Source: Lineus longissimus (Eukaryota > Nemertea > Pilidiophora > Heteronemertea > Lineidae). From it: a DNA stretch of 60,000 bases. The notes beneath the pieces were generated by a model, which did no database searches, had not been told where the DNA came from, and was given only the letters and a program-made list of their open reading frames with translations. Positions 27,191-40,000 of this stretch are shown here, one piece after another. The DNA lies in contig NC_088308.1 in assembly GCF_910592395.1 (NCBI RefSeq), positions 25,127,501 to 25,187,500 of the forward strand, read 5' to 3'. The position numbers and the translations under genes were made by a program. Numbering within the stretch: position 1 is the first letter of the stretch; the number at the start of each line of letters is the position of its first letter.

Positions 27191-27891
27191 TCGATTTGAA
27201 GATGGCATCTTTATTCATTGCTGATGGCAGTATTTCATGATAATTTAAAGTTTATTACTTTCAGATGCAATTCATCTAGCCCTTCTCTTGACGATTTCCC
27301 TCCGCGTGGTTTTATTTTCAGCTCGGGGCAATCCAGTTGATAACCAGATATTTCCTTTTATTTCTCCAATTGGTTATTGAATCTAACAATAATTTTATCA
27401 CGTATCGATTGAAAACAGCTTCAGATGGAGAATTTGACAACAGCCAGACACTGCCCTCAAGACATGGTTACTGTCTATGTGTCCTTAAAGGGGTAATGCC
27501 GGCCCCGGATATGGTCAATGTAGAATGGCATAATAGTAGTTGCCTTTCGATATCTTAGTGGGTAAAATGTTGGGTTGACCTATAATGTGAAATGTCGTTT
27601 TTTTTTGCTGTACAGGAAAATGCTGCTTGTGGGTGTATGAAGTTCCCTCATTCGCCACAGATAATTTCATGATGTTTTGAAGACAACAGCAGTTGGCTAC
27701 AAGCCTAGCTAAACTTTGACTGGACGTTTTAGTGTCCTCAAAACACTATATTTTGGCAGGAGAATGGCAGGTCTCATTGCCCATCCCGAAAGGAAAGATA
27801 AACTCAATGTCATCTCCAAGTGTCCTTCATCAGTCTTTATCTCAGTTGATATACTTGTAACTTACATGGCCTTTCTCTCTTCTCTTTCCAG

Positions 27892-27918
27892 ATTTGAGGC
27901 CACCACCCTACCCCAGCC
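27892..27918 (+). other. SLC5A7: SLC5A7 5'UTR segment in first coding exon, with 3' splice site
   Basis: A pyrimidine tract followed by CAG (AG at 27890-27891) lies 27 bp before the start codon. This is a strong acceptor, so the mRNA very probably has at least one upstream non-coding exon, as the human gene does. That exon and the promoter could not be identified. One weak possibility is a segment ending at a GTGAGTAT donor near 3341. Confidence 0.65.
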
Positions 27919-28090
27919 ATGTTGAACATTGGGGGGTTGATCGCTATCATAGTTTTCTACTTGTTGATATTATTCGTTGGAATATGGGCTGCCAGGAAGT
28001 CAAAGTCAACAGAGGCCAACGCAGACAGCGAAGATGTGATGTTGGCAGGCAGAAATATTGGCCTGTTAGTCGGGGTGTTCACAATGACAG
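27919..28090 (+). CDS. SLC5A7: SLC5A7 coding exon 1
   Basis: Starts with [11 protein letters not shown] and ends with GVFTMT plus one base of the split Ala58 codon. Donor is GTAGGT at 28091. It encodes the N-terminus, TM1 and the first cytoplasmic loop. Confidence 0.93.
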
Positions 28091-31000
28091 GTAGGTTTTG
28101 AAATGTCTTCATCTTCAATGTTTTTGGTTGACTTCAGGTATGAAAATGACAAATCTAGTAGTCAAGAACAGTTTTTTGGATAGGAAAATCACATACGTTT
28201 AACTTCTTGGTGGCTTGTTTGGACCTGGAAGGTTAATCGATTGAGTGCTTCGGTGCATTTATAGCTACCAGTATAAGCAGTGGAGTATGCATCGGAAAAC
28301 GAGATTCATTTTGTGCTATCAAATTGAATATGTGTCTTAGCTCAGTCTGATTCGACCTTCTCATCATTTTATCAACAACCATATTACTTACAATCCCTGA
28401 GCTAGCACCCTTCTTGGAAATGAACCGTTTGCCAGAGAGAATTCCATTATGAAAAGCTAATGTGGGATGTTATAGTTTGCATGCAGAGCCAGTGAGACCG
28501 TGGTTGCCCCCTCTTCACAAGACATTCCAGTAGCCTCTTATAGACCACTTGTACCGTTCATGTATTGGTGATTGTATCTTCAGGGACAGAGTCCGCATTT
28601 GTTTCCACGGAATCGTAATGGAGACACGCAGTATATATTTCATGATGAAGTGATATATTTCTGTGAAGCCCTTGGGATTTGAGTTGATTTACTGCATGAA
28701 ATTGGCTACTCGTTTAAGAAACATTTGTGGGTAGGAAACGTATGTGGGTGTCCACTGCTGTAAGAGTGGTGCATGTGAATGAAACTATTAATCTGAACAC
28801 AAATGTTATATGCCCTAGGGCAAAATACAGACTGAGTACCACACTCATGTACTACATGTACTGGGATTTCAAGATGCATCTAAAAAGAAGCGACTTCTGC
28901 CAGTTAAGTAACCTTTCTCAGAAGTGTAGAAAGAAGACATTGGTCCCCAAAGTGTTAAAACATTTGGATGCTTTGTCGATCAGAATAGGAAAAGAAATGT
29001 TTACTGCCCCAAGGGTTGAAAAACTCCAGCTTGTAACTCAATTGCCGTAGGCTGTTACAAAAGACGCATCGTAATATGACATGCACTGGAAAAAAACGTC
29101 AAGAAATTCCCACTCAGCATTCCGTAATTGGTGATGGCTGTCTTGGAAAGAGGAAGTATAGCTGATGTCATGTGGGCGTTGTGACTGTTCATGAGGGGAG
29201 AAGCGGATGTGGCTCCTCTTTCATTATGAGGTCCCTTGGGTGTAATTACGATACCCTTGATTCCAGAACCTCATCAAGATAATTGTGAGGGATACCTCCT
29301 CACAGTATTAAATGATAAAAAGTGAAGAATTTGGCCATGTGTCTGAAACCATATTGCTGGATTGTAAAGATACAGGGCTTTTTTGCCTTCATCTGGAATT
29401 TGATTCTTACACGAGTGGCTAGCCCAGAATCTTTTGCAGCCGGTATCTTTAACCTAATCCAAATGAGTTTAAAGGGACACAGCATACACTAGGTTGGTCA
29501 TCATCAGTTACACAAAGTCACCAATAGATGTCTCTACTCTCAAAGTACATAATCGATCATCACTTTGCACAACTGGGTGTGGAATACTTTTATCACAACT
29601 CAAACCTGGCCCACTTTCCAAACTATGCATTTCAGTCACCATTTGGACCGCCAGGGTCCTCCTGCCTTCATGTCCACAAATCAGTATCATTAGTTTTGGG
29701 TTGATGACTTTCAGAGAATGTTTCTTGTGATAATCAACGCACGTGACTTTCATGAACAAAGGATAAACTTCAGGCAATTCTAGTGTCGTCACTCTCAGCT
29801 TGTGCGATATTTGAGAAATGATTCTGGAAATCTTGATCAACAGTTAATGGCATTACTGTGATCAACCTTGAGATACTCATTACCTTAGTCTATAATCATT
29901 TTGTCATGGTGATTCGAAAATCATTCTGCAAGACTCGATCCTCTGATAGGTCTCGCTTATCCTTTGTCACGTCTTCTCCAATCTTGATGGAGTAATGATT
30001 GCATTGCTAGGTAAAGGACGCAAAAAGGTTTGAAAAAAGGTTGCAATGAGGAAGTGGCTAATCATATCTTCTAGGGGTGCAGTCACTCATGTATCTTTTT
30101 CGTCAAATCATGATTTTTCTGAATTTCTTCAAACCATCCCTGTTTCTTGAAGGGTTAAACTGACATTATCTTCTGTGTCAAAAGAAAATTTTCAAAAATG
30201 TTGATATTTTGAGAACATGTCCAAGTCGTCATTTCGTGATATTTAGAAGAATAAATGGTTAATTAGCTGTGATATCGATATTTCGCTTTAGCATCAATCA
30301 GAATATGTATCTATCATTACGTTCCAAGATTTTCAGCATCTTAGCGTCGCTCGTGTTTGCCCTGAAAATCCATCCCAAAATGATATATTGTTATAATTGA
30401 TATCTAGACATGTCAGTTGTTGATGTCGTACAGATGCTGCATGCAAAAATCAGCTCAAAATTCCAACCGCTTCAAGGGTTTTTCCAAAATATGGCAAATT
30501 TTGGCAAAATTCTGCCATCAAACTCAAAAAGGGGCCTTGGATCCAGGGCCCATGTGACCATTCATGAGCATGAATGTATAGGACAGAAAAGCCTGTTATA
30601 CCTGGGTACAAGGTATTTTTGAAGTGGTCTGCATCCGCAAACTGTGCGGGATATTGATGATAGATACATAATCTGCTAGATGTTAAAGCAAAAATTTTAT
30701 ATCAATGCTGGTTTGGCAGTAATTCTTCAAAATATCACGAAAACAATATTCCCTCTCAATCAACTAGACTTTGATGTTTTCACCCCAAATCTTGGTTCAG
30801 TACTCAGACTGGCATTGTCTTCCGTTTTAAAAAGACAATTTTCAGAACATGTCCTCCTTTGGCTGAACTATCACGAATATCCCACTGATCACATCACCAT
30901 CTGATTTCCCCAGCCATTCGCCGTCACTCATCAAGAAAAAGATGGTTCTGATGACACGATGCCACATTGGTGGGGATTAATTCACAACTCGTTTATGTCC

Positions 31001-34000
31001 TAATGGTAGCGAGACCTATTCAGCGATTGTATCAGATGCCATCTCCAGAAATAGCTTCCACCTGATACCAGTTATGCTTTATCGAATATCCTAGCTCTCA
31101 ATAAGCTCGAATCCATTATTTGAAGAAAGAAATCGCATTTGAAATATATCTGAAGTGCCACATGAATGAGCCACAATCAGGGGCACTCCCAAGTTGGTGG
31201 CACATACAACTGGTATTTCAGTTGAATTGTTTTAACACCATGTTGGTTACCCTCTGCTTGTATTTTTCTTTATCGTATTCAGTGAGTATCATTACACCAA
31301 TGATTGGCAACCTCTACCTAACCTTAAGGGACAACAGAATCCTTTTTCCAGCCCTAGCAATTCACTAAGACTGCTTCCAGCCAATAACTGCCAGTTTAAG
31401 TGAGCCGATGAGATCATGGAATTACAGTGGGTGATACCGAGCATATCAATCACCTCTTATAGGTAATCCTTTGGGGATTGAGTCATCGGTGACGATAAAC
31501 ACGCATTAGAGCAGCATTGTGACAATTTTGGAAGCCATTCCTTGTAACGGCTCAAATTGATTGACTCTCACCCCTCTAAGTGATCCCAGTTTACATATGT
31601 CAATACCATTGACTGTAATTGCTTCAAAATCATATTACTGCATTTGCCCTGTCATATCTTGTAAGCATCAGAATCTTAGAGGAAATCCCCTTAGCATTAG
31701 TGAGTCGGTTTGAGCTAAAATCCTAAGCCTGTCATGATCATGTCTTGCAGAGTCATGTTTTCTTGTTGCCTTAAAGGGGCAGGCTGGCTCTTTGTTACTA
31801 GGATAGGACTGTTGGAGCAGTCTTTGTAGAATTAAGTTGATTTTTTGGTCGTGAGGAACAGGGTCTCCTTAGGAACTAGCAGAATATAGGTATTACAGTG
31901 AACTTTTCTCTGCTATCAGCTGGTAGTGGGACAAATGGAAATTATATTCAAACACCATGGAGGCTCTTTTACCAAAGACAGGTTGTCCTCAGACCCACTG
32001 TTATGGGGTGGTGGTTTTCGTTGCATGAAGATCTGGTGCATCTGCTATTTATTTGGTTGTTTGGTTGGGGTAGCCATGAAAATCTTTTCTATCAGCCGAT
32101 AACAAGTGAACCGTGTTCCCAATCGATACTGATCATGACTACACCAGTTAATCGCCAAACAGGACGGATCTTATTTGATCAGAGCCGCCATGTTTGCAGA
32201 GGTCCGGGTTGCAAGAAGAATATGCTAACATCTGCAGGCTGTATCAGTTAATGAATTGGCGTGTGGCCCGGAATCTTGGCATCTCGCTGTGTGTCACTTT
32301 CAATGGATCAAGACGCTGTCTTCGTTTATCAAGATGAAATATTCTCAGATTGGATGACCTGCTCATAGTTTGCTATCCCTGGATGATTTCTGTAGACCCG
32401 GTAACGTTCCCAAATGTTTATTTTTACAGCCATATCGGTTGTGCTAAAGGCGAGAACATTGTGAAAAACAGGCATCCATTTTCCAATAAACTTGTACAGT
32501 GGTATGATGAATGATACATTGTATCTCTTTACGCCTTCTGTGTCTGTTCACTGTCATGGAAACAATGGCTACCTATATTGGTTTTTACAGAAAAATTTCT
32601 GGATGAGCCTGCTGGAGAAAGTACTGTATGTCTTTTGTAAGTGCTAGGCGTTTAAGGGTCAGTATCTTGAACAGCCAAACCTGGATTGGCACTTTTGATG
32701 TGGTGACTCACTCCTACACCTTTCCACACCCAGGATTTCCACTCAAGCAGTTTGGACAGTTCCTTCAAGGTTCTCACATTTACGGTTCATCTCGCTGTTA
32801 GGATGGCTCACAGGAAGTTTCCCCTATTCTCCCCTCGAGTTGACGAGGCCATTACCATTCTTAACGACATCATTTGTTAGTCACAGTGTAGGGCTATTCA
32901 CTGCAAAGAATTATAACCAATGAGGAGGCAAAGCTCGCTGGGGCAACTATCACAGAAACCAGATCTCCTGAACTACTCATTGAAAGAACAAGTAAAGGCA
33001 ATCGACTGAAAATACTGAAGAAACTTCAACACTTGACTTTCATAATCATGTTCTGGTACAAATTGTTCGATTTCTTGCCAATGGTCTTCAATGATCCATA
33101 TTGAGGTATTCATCAAGGCGAACTCTGTGCACTTAAACTCAGTATCTCTCCAGCCTGCCATTTCAAATTGGATGATTTCTTCCCAAAGTCTCTAATAGTA
33201 ATTTTCCGATTGAGTGATGCAAGCTAAATTTCCATTATCCAGATATACTTCTGGTGCCATTGACGTAACAACACTGTCTCCATCATGATAGATGTAAGCA
33301 TAGATTATGATTCTTCTTCATCAGTCTGTCCGAAGAATCAAACTTAATTTGGGGCCTGGCCTTTTTCATAACCGTGTGTCCAGACGGTCACCTCCCCCCC
33401 TCCCTCTTCGTAGTTGACATCCAAGAAATCACAAAATGTGACTAGCCATCGTTTTCTCCCCAAATCTTAATTAAATTTTCCCAGTTAAGCTATTCAAGCC
33501 AAATTTTCATTCTGATACCACTGATGTAATGACGCTGAAATCTCCATCAAGAGAGATAAGCGCAGATCATGACTTTTCTTCATCAATTCATAAGAGGAAT
33601 CAAGCGGCAAAGATATCGATTTCTCCACCAAGGAGACAAGCAATGGTTTGCTTTATTGATTATTCAAATAGGGAAGACAAGTTTTAGATTCTGCTGATCT
33701 CTCAGACAAGAATTGATTGGAGACAATTTGAAAACTGGATCCACTCTGACAGCGCACTGTATTATTTGCATGCTTCGCGAGATGAGCCGCTGATAAAAAG
33801 GCTGCGGATACTTTAGATCGTTGCATGGCTCTCTTGGGGATTGATACGATTGTGCAGTGTGGTAGCAGGTCTTGACGGGGTCATGTAGACAATAAATGCT
33901 GCTGGGCTATAGAACAGTTTAAGCAGGTTTGGAGATGGGGATTGGGAATACTATTCTCCAATAGTAGAGAGTATTGTGGCCTGAAAAGTGTTGACGTGTG

Positions 34001-37000
34001 ATATGAGAATAAGGTTGTGATTTATAGGCCACGCAAACAAGTTTTGTTGGTGTGTCTTGCGATGGAACCATGACAACATGATGTTTGTGGTTGGAAAGCG
34101 ATCCCCGATCAGGTTAAATGGCGATCATGTCATTGTCATGGCTCAGTCATCAAACACAGATTTCGGTTCAGACCAGAATGACTTCAGGGACAAGTCTTAA
34201 TGAATAAGTTGTCATATTGTGCACTTTAACTTATTCAACATTGCCGCCATGGCATCCATTTTGAATTTGTTCAAATGTCTTGAGAATATTTTTTCATTGA
34301 TTCAAGCTTGGGTTGGTGGTTGTACCTAAAAAAAAACAACATCTTTTTTGACGACCAGTACTACTTTTTGAGGGAAAACTTCACAAAGGATAGGTCTAAC
34401 GTCTGCCAAAAAGTTACAATTTACAGACTCCCAGCTCATAAATCCACGTCTCGTTATCTTGAATTGGCCACTAACACTGAAGTGCATGTTCCACGATTGA
34501 TCTTCACCCTGAGAACGTAAAGTTAACATCTTTGATTTCCTTTATCCGATGTCAAACATGACGAGTACAAATAACTGGCCAGCATGCTATGAGCAAGTCT
34601 TATTGATTCTTATTGATAAACCTATAGGCAAATCAAGTGCTTCTAGATGGAGATAGTCCCAAAGGGGCTTGGCGCGGTTATGGCTGGTGTAGATTCACAA
34701 GATGAATTGGACTCTATTGAGTGTACCACGTATGTACATCAGCCTTTAGAGGGGGGGGGCTATGCGATGGCAGAGCGTGGCTGATTTTGTGGAAAAGTTT
34801 TTGGATTCTGTCAGGGTAGGATAATTAGAATACCAGTAGAATCAGCTGTATATCACCGGTCATACACTGCTTGTAGAATTCATGACTGCTAGTGTTTGGG
34901 TGGATTAGAAGGAATAAGATTGCTCAGAAAGTATGTCATGGCAGCCCAAATGACATGAGAAATTCGACGAATTTGTCATCCGACGTCCCTGTTGTGGGTT
35001 GGTCATCGCCTATTTTCTGGCACCACAGACCTCCGAGAACAACTCTGATGAGTCTAAACATTCCCCAACCTTTCAGTAGTTGCTGGAAATATAGCTTGCC
35101 ACCACAGCAGTAACAGTTGTAAGACAAATAAATGATGCAATGCCACGTCTCCATTTTGAGTTCAAAAGGTTAAGTCCATCTGAACCAACTAGATTCATGA
35201 GCGATTTCCTTAAGTCGGGACACAACACATAGCGCGCATAATATTGATCTCGACATTGATGTAAATGGTCTGCAGGGATGGCTCAATAAAGAAACTGGAT
35301 ATTGTATGGAGTGCGATGTAAATTTTAGATGGAATCCCCTGCTTGTCCATAATTGCCCCCACAATCAATGATTTCATTCAATCAGTTTTATCAATTTCTT
35401 TCTGAGCAGTCTTACATGTAGCTCCTTTTATGAAAAATCGATTTCTATCTTGCAATGTTTCATTCAGTTTTGAACAATTGAAGACTTTTGATTTGACTGT
35501 TGATGTTCATTTCACACTGAGCACACTGAGCACCATGCCAGTTTCAGACACCCATATGCCTTTCTCCTGCCTTCATTGCCATGACGATGAATGGTTTTTG
35601 TAGTTTGATCCTCTCTTTGAGTCGAATCATCCATTGCTTATAACAATGCATCCCCTTGAGTTCAATCAATAACCCCATGACAAATATGATCATCATGCCA
35701 ATTAACTTTTATTTGCATGAGTGGGATAACAGGATTTGGTGGGACCTAAACAAAGGAAGAATATCTTATTTGCACATATCACAATATCCAATTTCTGTAT
35801 TGTGTATCGGTTATTTAAATCATTGATTATTTGTTGAATTGATCTGCCAAAATTTGCTGATCAATTATGGAAGAATCTCAAGGATTTACAGTATTTGCAT
35901 TCATAAAGTATCAGAACAAAGGCTTCTCTTGCTTGAGGTATCACAAAGGTGTGTGTGTTTAGTAACGTCTTTCATGTTGTTTGTGTATATTTCTAGCTGC
36001 AAACATGAACCACACAAGCGTAATAGGGGTTCTGGGTGCGGTCCATGAATTTTACATTTGTCAACTTGAGGTCGTCGTCGTCAAAATTAAGAAACATCGT
36101 CAGCCCCAAAAGATTTTTGCTTTGAAAATTTGAAAAATCAGTGCATCTGTTAAGTATTTACTCGCTATAATCAATGTGGGCTAAGAAAATCGTACCCCTT
36201 GGACTTGGTCCTCGCCTTGCACTTTGCAACTGATTGGTTGTCCCTATTGTAAAGCTGACGGCAATTGACATCAATGACCAAAACTGTTCTCCCATATCCA
36301 CTGCAAATGACATGCATTAACATTACCCAAGGTGAGCACATGGTCCCTGGACCATTTCATTAGAATAGGCGTGGTATTTCCAAATGGAAGATGGGTAGAT
36401 GTAAACGATGGGTAGAAAGTGTGTCGAGTCTGCGCGTCGTGAACAATGAATGATCCCTGTTCATTAGTATTCTGATGTTGTACGTGATAAGAGTCGATGG
36501 TGTCGTTACTGCATCTATCATCCCCCATGTATTAAATCAATGGCGGGAAGACTTTTGCCGTGTCAGGACGCCAGGAACGTGATGATCACACTGCTCAAAC
36601 ATCAGCCAATGTTTGATCTAAGATGCACTATATTTATCTGATGCTGATGAATTGAATTTCCTGACTCCACACGCTGTTGATTTTGGTGATTTAGTACATT
36701 GTGCAGGAGAGAGGAATTGATTTTGTCAACTTTGAATGTTTTTTGCTGCGCAGATCTGCGTATTTCTCCGATTCGATTTTCTCTATTGGTTTCATTGACA
36801 GTGAACACAGATGTGAATGATTTATGTTGATTAAGTACAAGAAAATCATAATCAAAATGTTGGTTTCTGGAATGGTAATATGATGACATCTTCTAGCCAA
36901 GGACAAGAAGGGGGGGGGCCGGAATCAGTCTGTTTATGCGAGTAATGGAAATCCATTGACTAAATGGCAAAACACCAATGCATGTCAATTTTGGGATGTG

Positions 37001-40000
37001 CCAGAGGAATGTGAATTGAAGGCAGCAGCGATTTCATTTGGTCTTGGATAGTGAAATAGCATAAAAGTTGTAAAAAGCAGACAGAAGCAAAACTGTACTG
37101 AGAAACTGGCAATTAGAGGCATAGACAAAGCTATTTACATCGTGGATGAATATAGATGAAGCAAATTGGTGAGAACTAATGCTACTTGAGTAAATTGGCT
37201 TAGCGAATCAGGTTGAATGAGTCTGATGAACGGAGGTGGATTAGTGGCTGTACCATCATTCATACGGCTGTCACGTTGCAGTCGTCAGTGACGTCTGTGC
37301 ATTCGTGATGTGCGAGAATGGAGCCGAGTGATGCAAGAAGAGTGGGGGATGGGGATGGTGGTGGTGATAGTGGTAGGGGGAAGGGGGTGTGAAAATAACA
37401 CGGAAACATTCAAAAGATCACATGAAGAAACTCTCAACCCAATCCATTGGAGAAATCAACATGAAGTCTTTTTATGTTGCTTTCGCTCACAAATATCACA
37501 GAAAAATGACCAATAGCAAACTTGGGGGGCTTTCACTTTCTACGCTTTCAAACTTCTATAGTATCAAGTTCTAGTCAAAGCACCAGTGCAGAATTCCCTT
37601 TCCAAATTACAGGCGGGCTTCTCCTGCAATTAAAGTGTCACCAATAATTGAACATGTCGTCCTGTGAAATTGATGTTCAGGTCACATGACCTCAGATGGC
37701 GGTGGTGGTGATGTTCGAAGGTGGAGAAACTCCTGTTATCATCTCCGCTGAATGGTGACAGATGGTGTCGTCAATATGCAAATGATATTGTGGGTTATCG
37801 CCAGTGAAAGGTGATCATTAGCTCTCTGTGGATATGGAATGTAATGCAAGCTGCAGTCGTTTGATCTGTATACGACTCGAGAATTTTCGATTCGATTGGT
37901 GGTTGAATTGACACAGTTGTAATGTCAAAAGGTTCTCAGTAACTCTGTAAAATAAGATTAACCCACTACCATTTAAACTTGCCATATAGGGCTAGGATTA
38001 GGCAAGCTTCTCCCCATTTACTGTTGACCTTCATGTCAATTCGGTAGATGATTTGAATTTTAGTTCAGTTCTGTTTCAGTTACAGCAATATCAGGAGAAA
38101 TCTCTGTATTTATAATTAACCCATTTTCTGCTTTGTCTCTTTCTAGCGACGTGGGTGGGAGGGGGATACATCAATGGAACAGCTGAAGTGATCGCCAAAC
38201 CTGGCTACGGTCTTGTGTGGTGTCAAGCTCCATTTGGCTATGCCCTTAGTTTGGTGTTTGGTAAGTACATACGCTCCTTCTTTTGTAAAAAAACCAAAAA
38301 TTATATTCTAATTTGCTTAGAACTGATCAGATCTACCTTGAAAATCCTGGAAATTTTTTCTCCAGAAGACCAAGTTTAAATGCCAAAACATTGATGATTG
38401 CTTTGTTTCCAATTGACGTTGATAACAGCCTCATTACAAATGTTCATAGGGCCTACTGGTTCTTATTTCAGGTGGTTTGTTCTTCGCCAACAAGATGCGC
38501 TCCGAGGGCTATGTGACAATGTTGGATCCGTTCCAGAGGAAGTACGGAGAGAGGATGGGAGGTCTTCTCTTTATTCCTGCCCTCCTTGGCGAAGTGTTCT
38601 GGTCTGCTGCCATCCTCTCTGCTCTCGGTGAGTTAGGAAATGACATCAGATACCCAACCCAATAAATTCCATGTTTTCACCCTCTTAGCTGTTTTTGGTG
38701 TTACTTACATGTTACCATTCCTGTTCAGTTTCTTGATTGAAGCCAATCCTTCTGCCAACTGATATTTGATTAAGAAACTTAAGCATTCGTGATTTTAAAA
38801 ATGACACTTGATTTTGAATATTTGCAGGCGCCACCCTGTCGGTCATTATCGACCTCAACAACACCACAGCAATCATCATTTCTGCCTGCATCGCTATCAC
38901 GTATACGCTCTTCGGAGGCCTCTACTCTGTCGCTTACACTGACGTGGTCCAGCTCTTCTGTATCCTCGTTGGTCTGGTGAGTATAGTACCTCGCAAACAC
39001 AAGATTTCTGTTTGCTCTGACCTGTGATTATAATCGCTACTATGTGTGAAAAAGATATCTTTGTCTGTGGTAAAACCAGTAATCGCTCAGCTTGTCAGCA
39101 GATATCAATCTAACTGAACATACTTCTATGTCAGAGGCAGAGTTTTGAAAACTATATGAATGAACAGGAGAAGGGAGGTACATTTTCGTGATGGATGGAA
39201 AGCGTACTTTAACTCTTACATAATTTGATTTACAGTGGTTGTGTGTACCATTTGCTATGACAAACCCTGCAGTCCAGCCCATCATGAATACGACGCATCT
39301 TTGGGTCGGCACGCTTGACCCTGCCTACAGTGGTGTATATATTGATTTTGGTCTCGTACTTATATTTGGAGGCATTCCATGGCAGGTAAGTGATATCTTT
39401 GGATTGAAACTCCAATAGTGATGCATGAGTCCTTAATGTGGAATTCTCCTATGCCTTTTTGGGAATGAAAACGCAAGTTCAGCATCAAAATTCGATGCCA
39501 AGACCAAACTGGGTAGTGAATGCTGATCTGAGGGTGACAGCGTATTTTGTCTCATCAACAAGACTAAGAACTTTGATACTGAACTTGTTAAACACTAAGA
39601 GTAGTTATAAAAGAAAAAGAAGATGAAGATACAGTCACAGACACTTTGATACATGTAGTTCTGACTTTGTTTTTTTGCAGGTGTATTTCCAGAGGGTCCT
39701 TTCATCCAAGACAGCTTTCCGTGCCCAGATTCTCTCTTACGTTGCAGCTGTGGGCTGTGTTGTTATGGCAATCCCAGCTGTCCTTATTGGTGCAGTCGCA
39801 GCATCTACAGGTCAGTCTTGTTATGACTCAAAATCATGGCCAGTATTTTTGGTATTTGGCAGTTGGAAGAGTCGTGGCAAGCTATGTATTGAATAATATC
39901 ACCAGCGTTATAGACCTGGTAGCCAACTTACAGTGAGCTGTTTCACCTTCTGTTAAAACACAACAATCCAAATCCCCCTTTGATGAAAATTTTTTCAAAT

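Noticed and set aside
31898-32251. 117-codon frame in SLC5A7 intron 1
   Set aside because: No similarity to any family, no splice signals fitting the frame, AT-rich composition like the rest of the intron.
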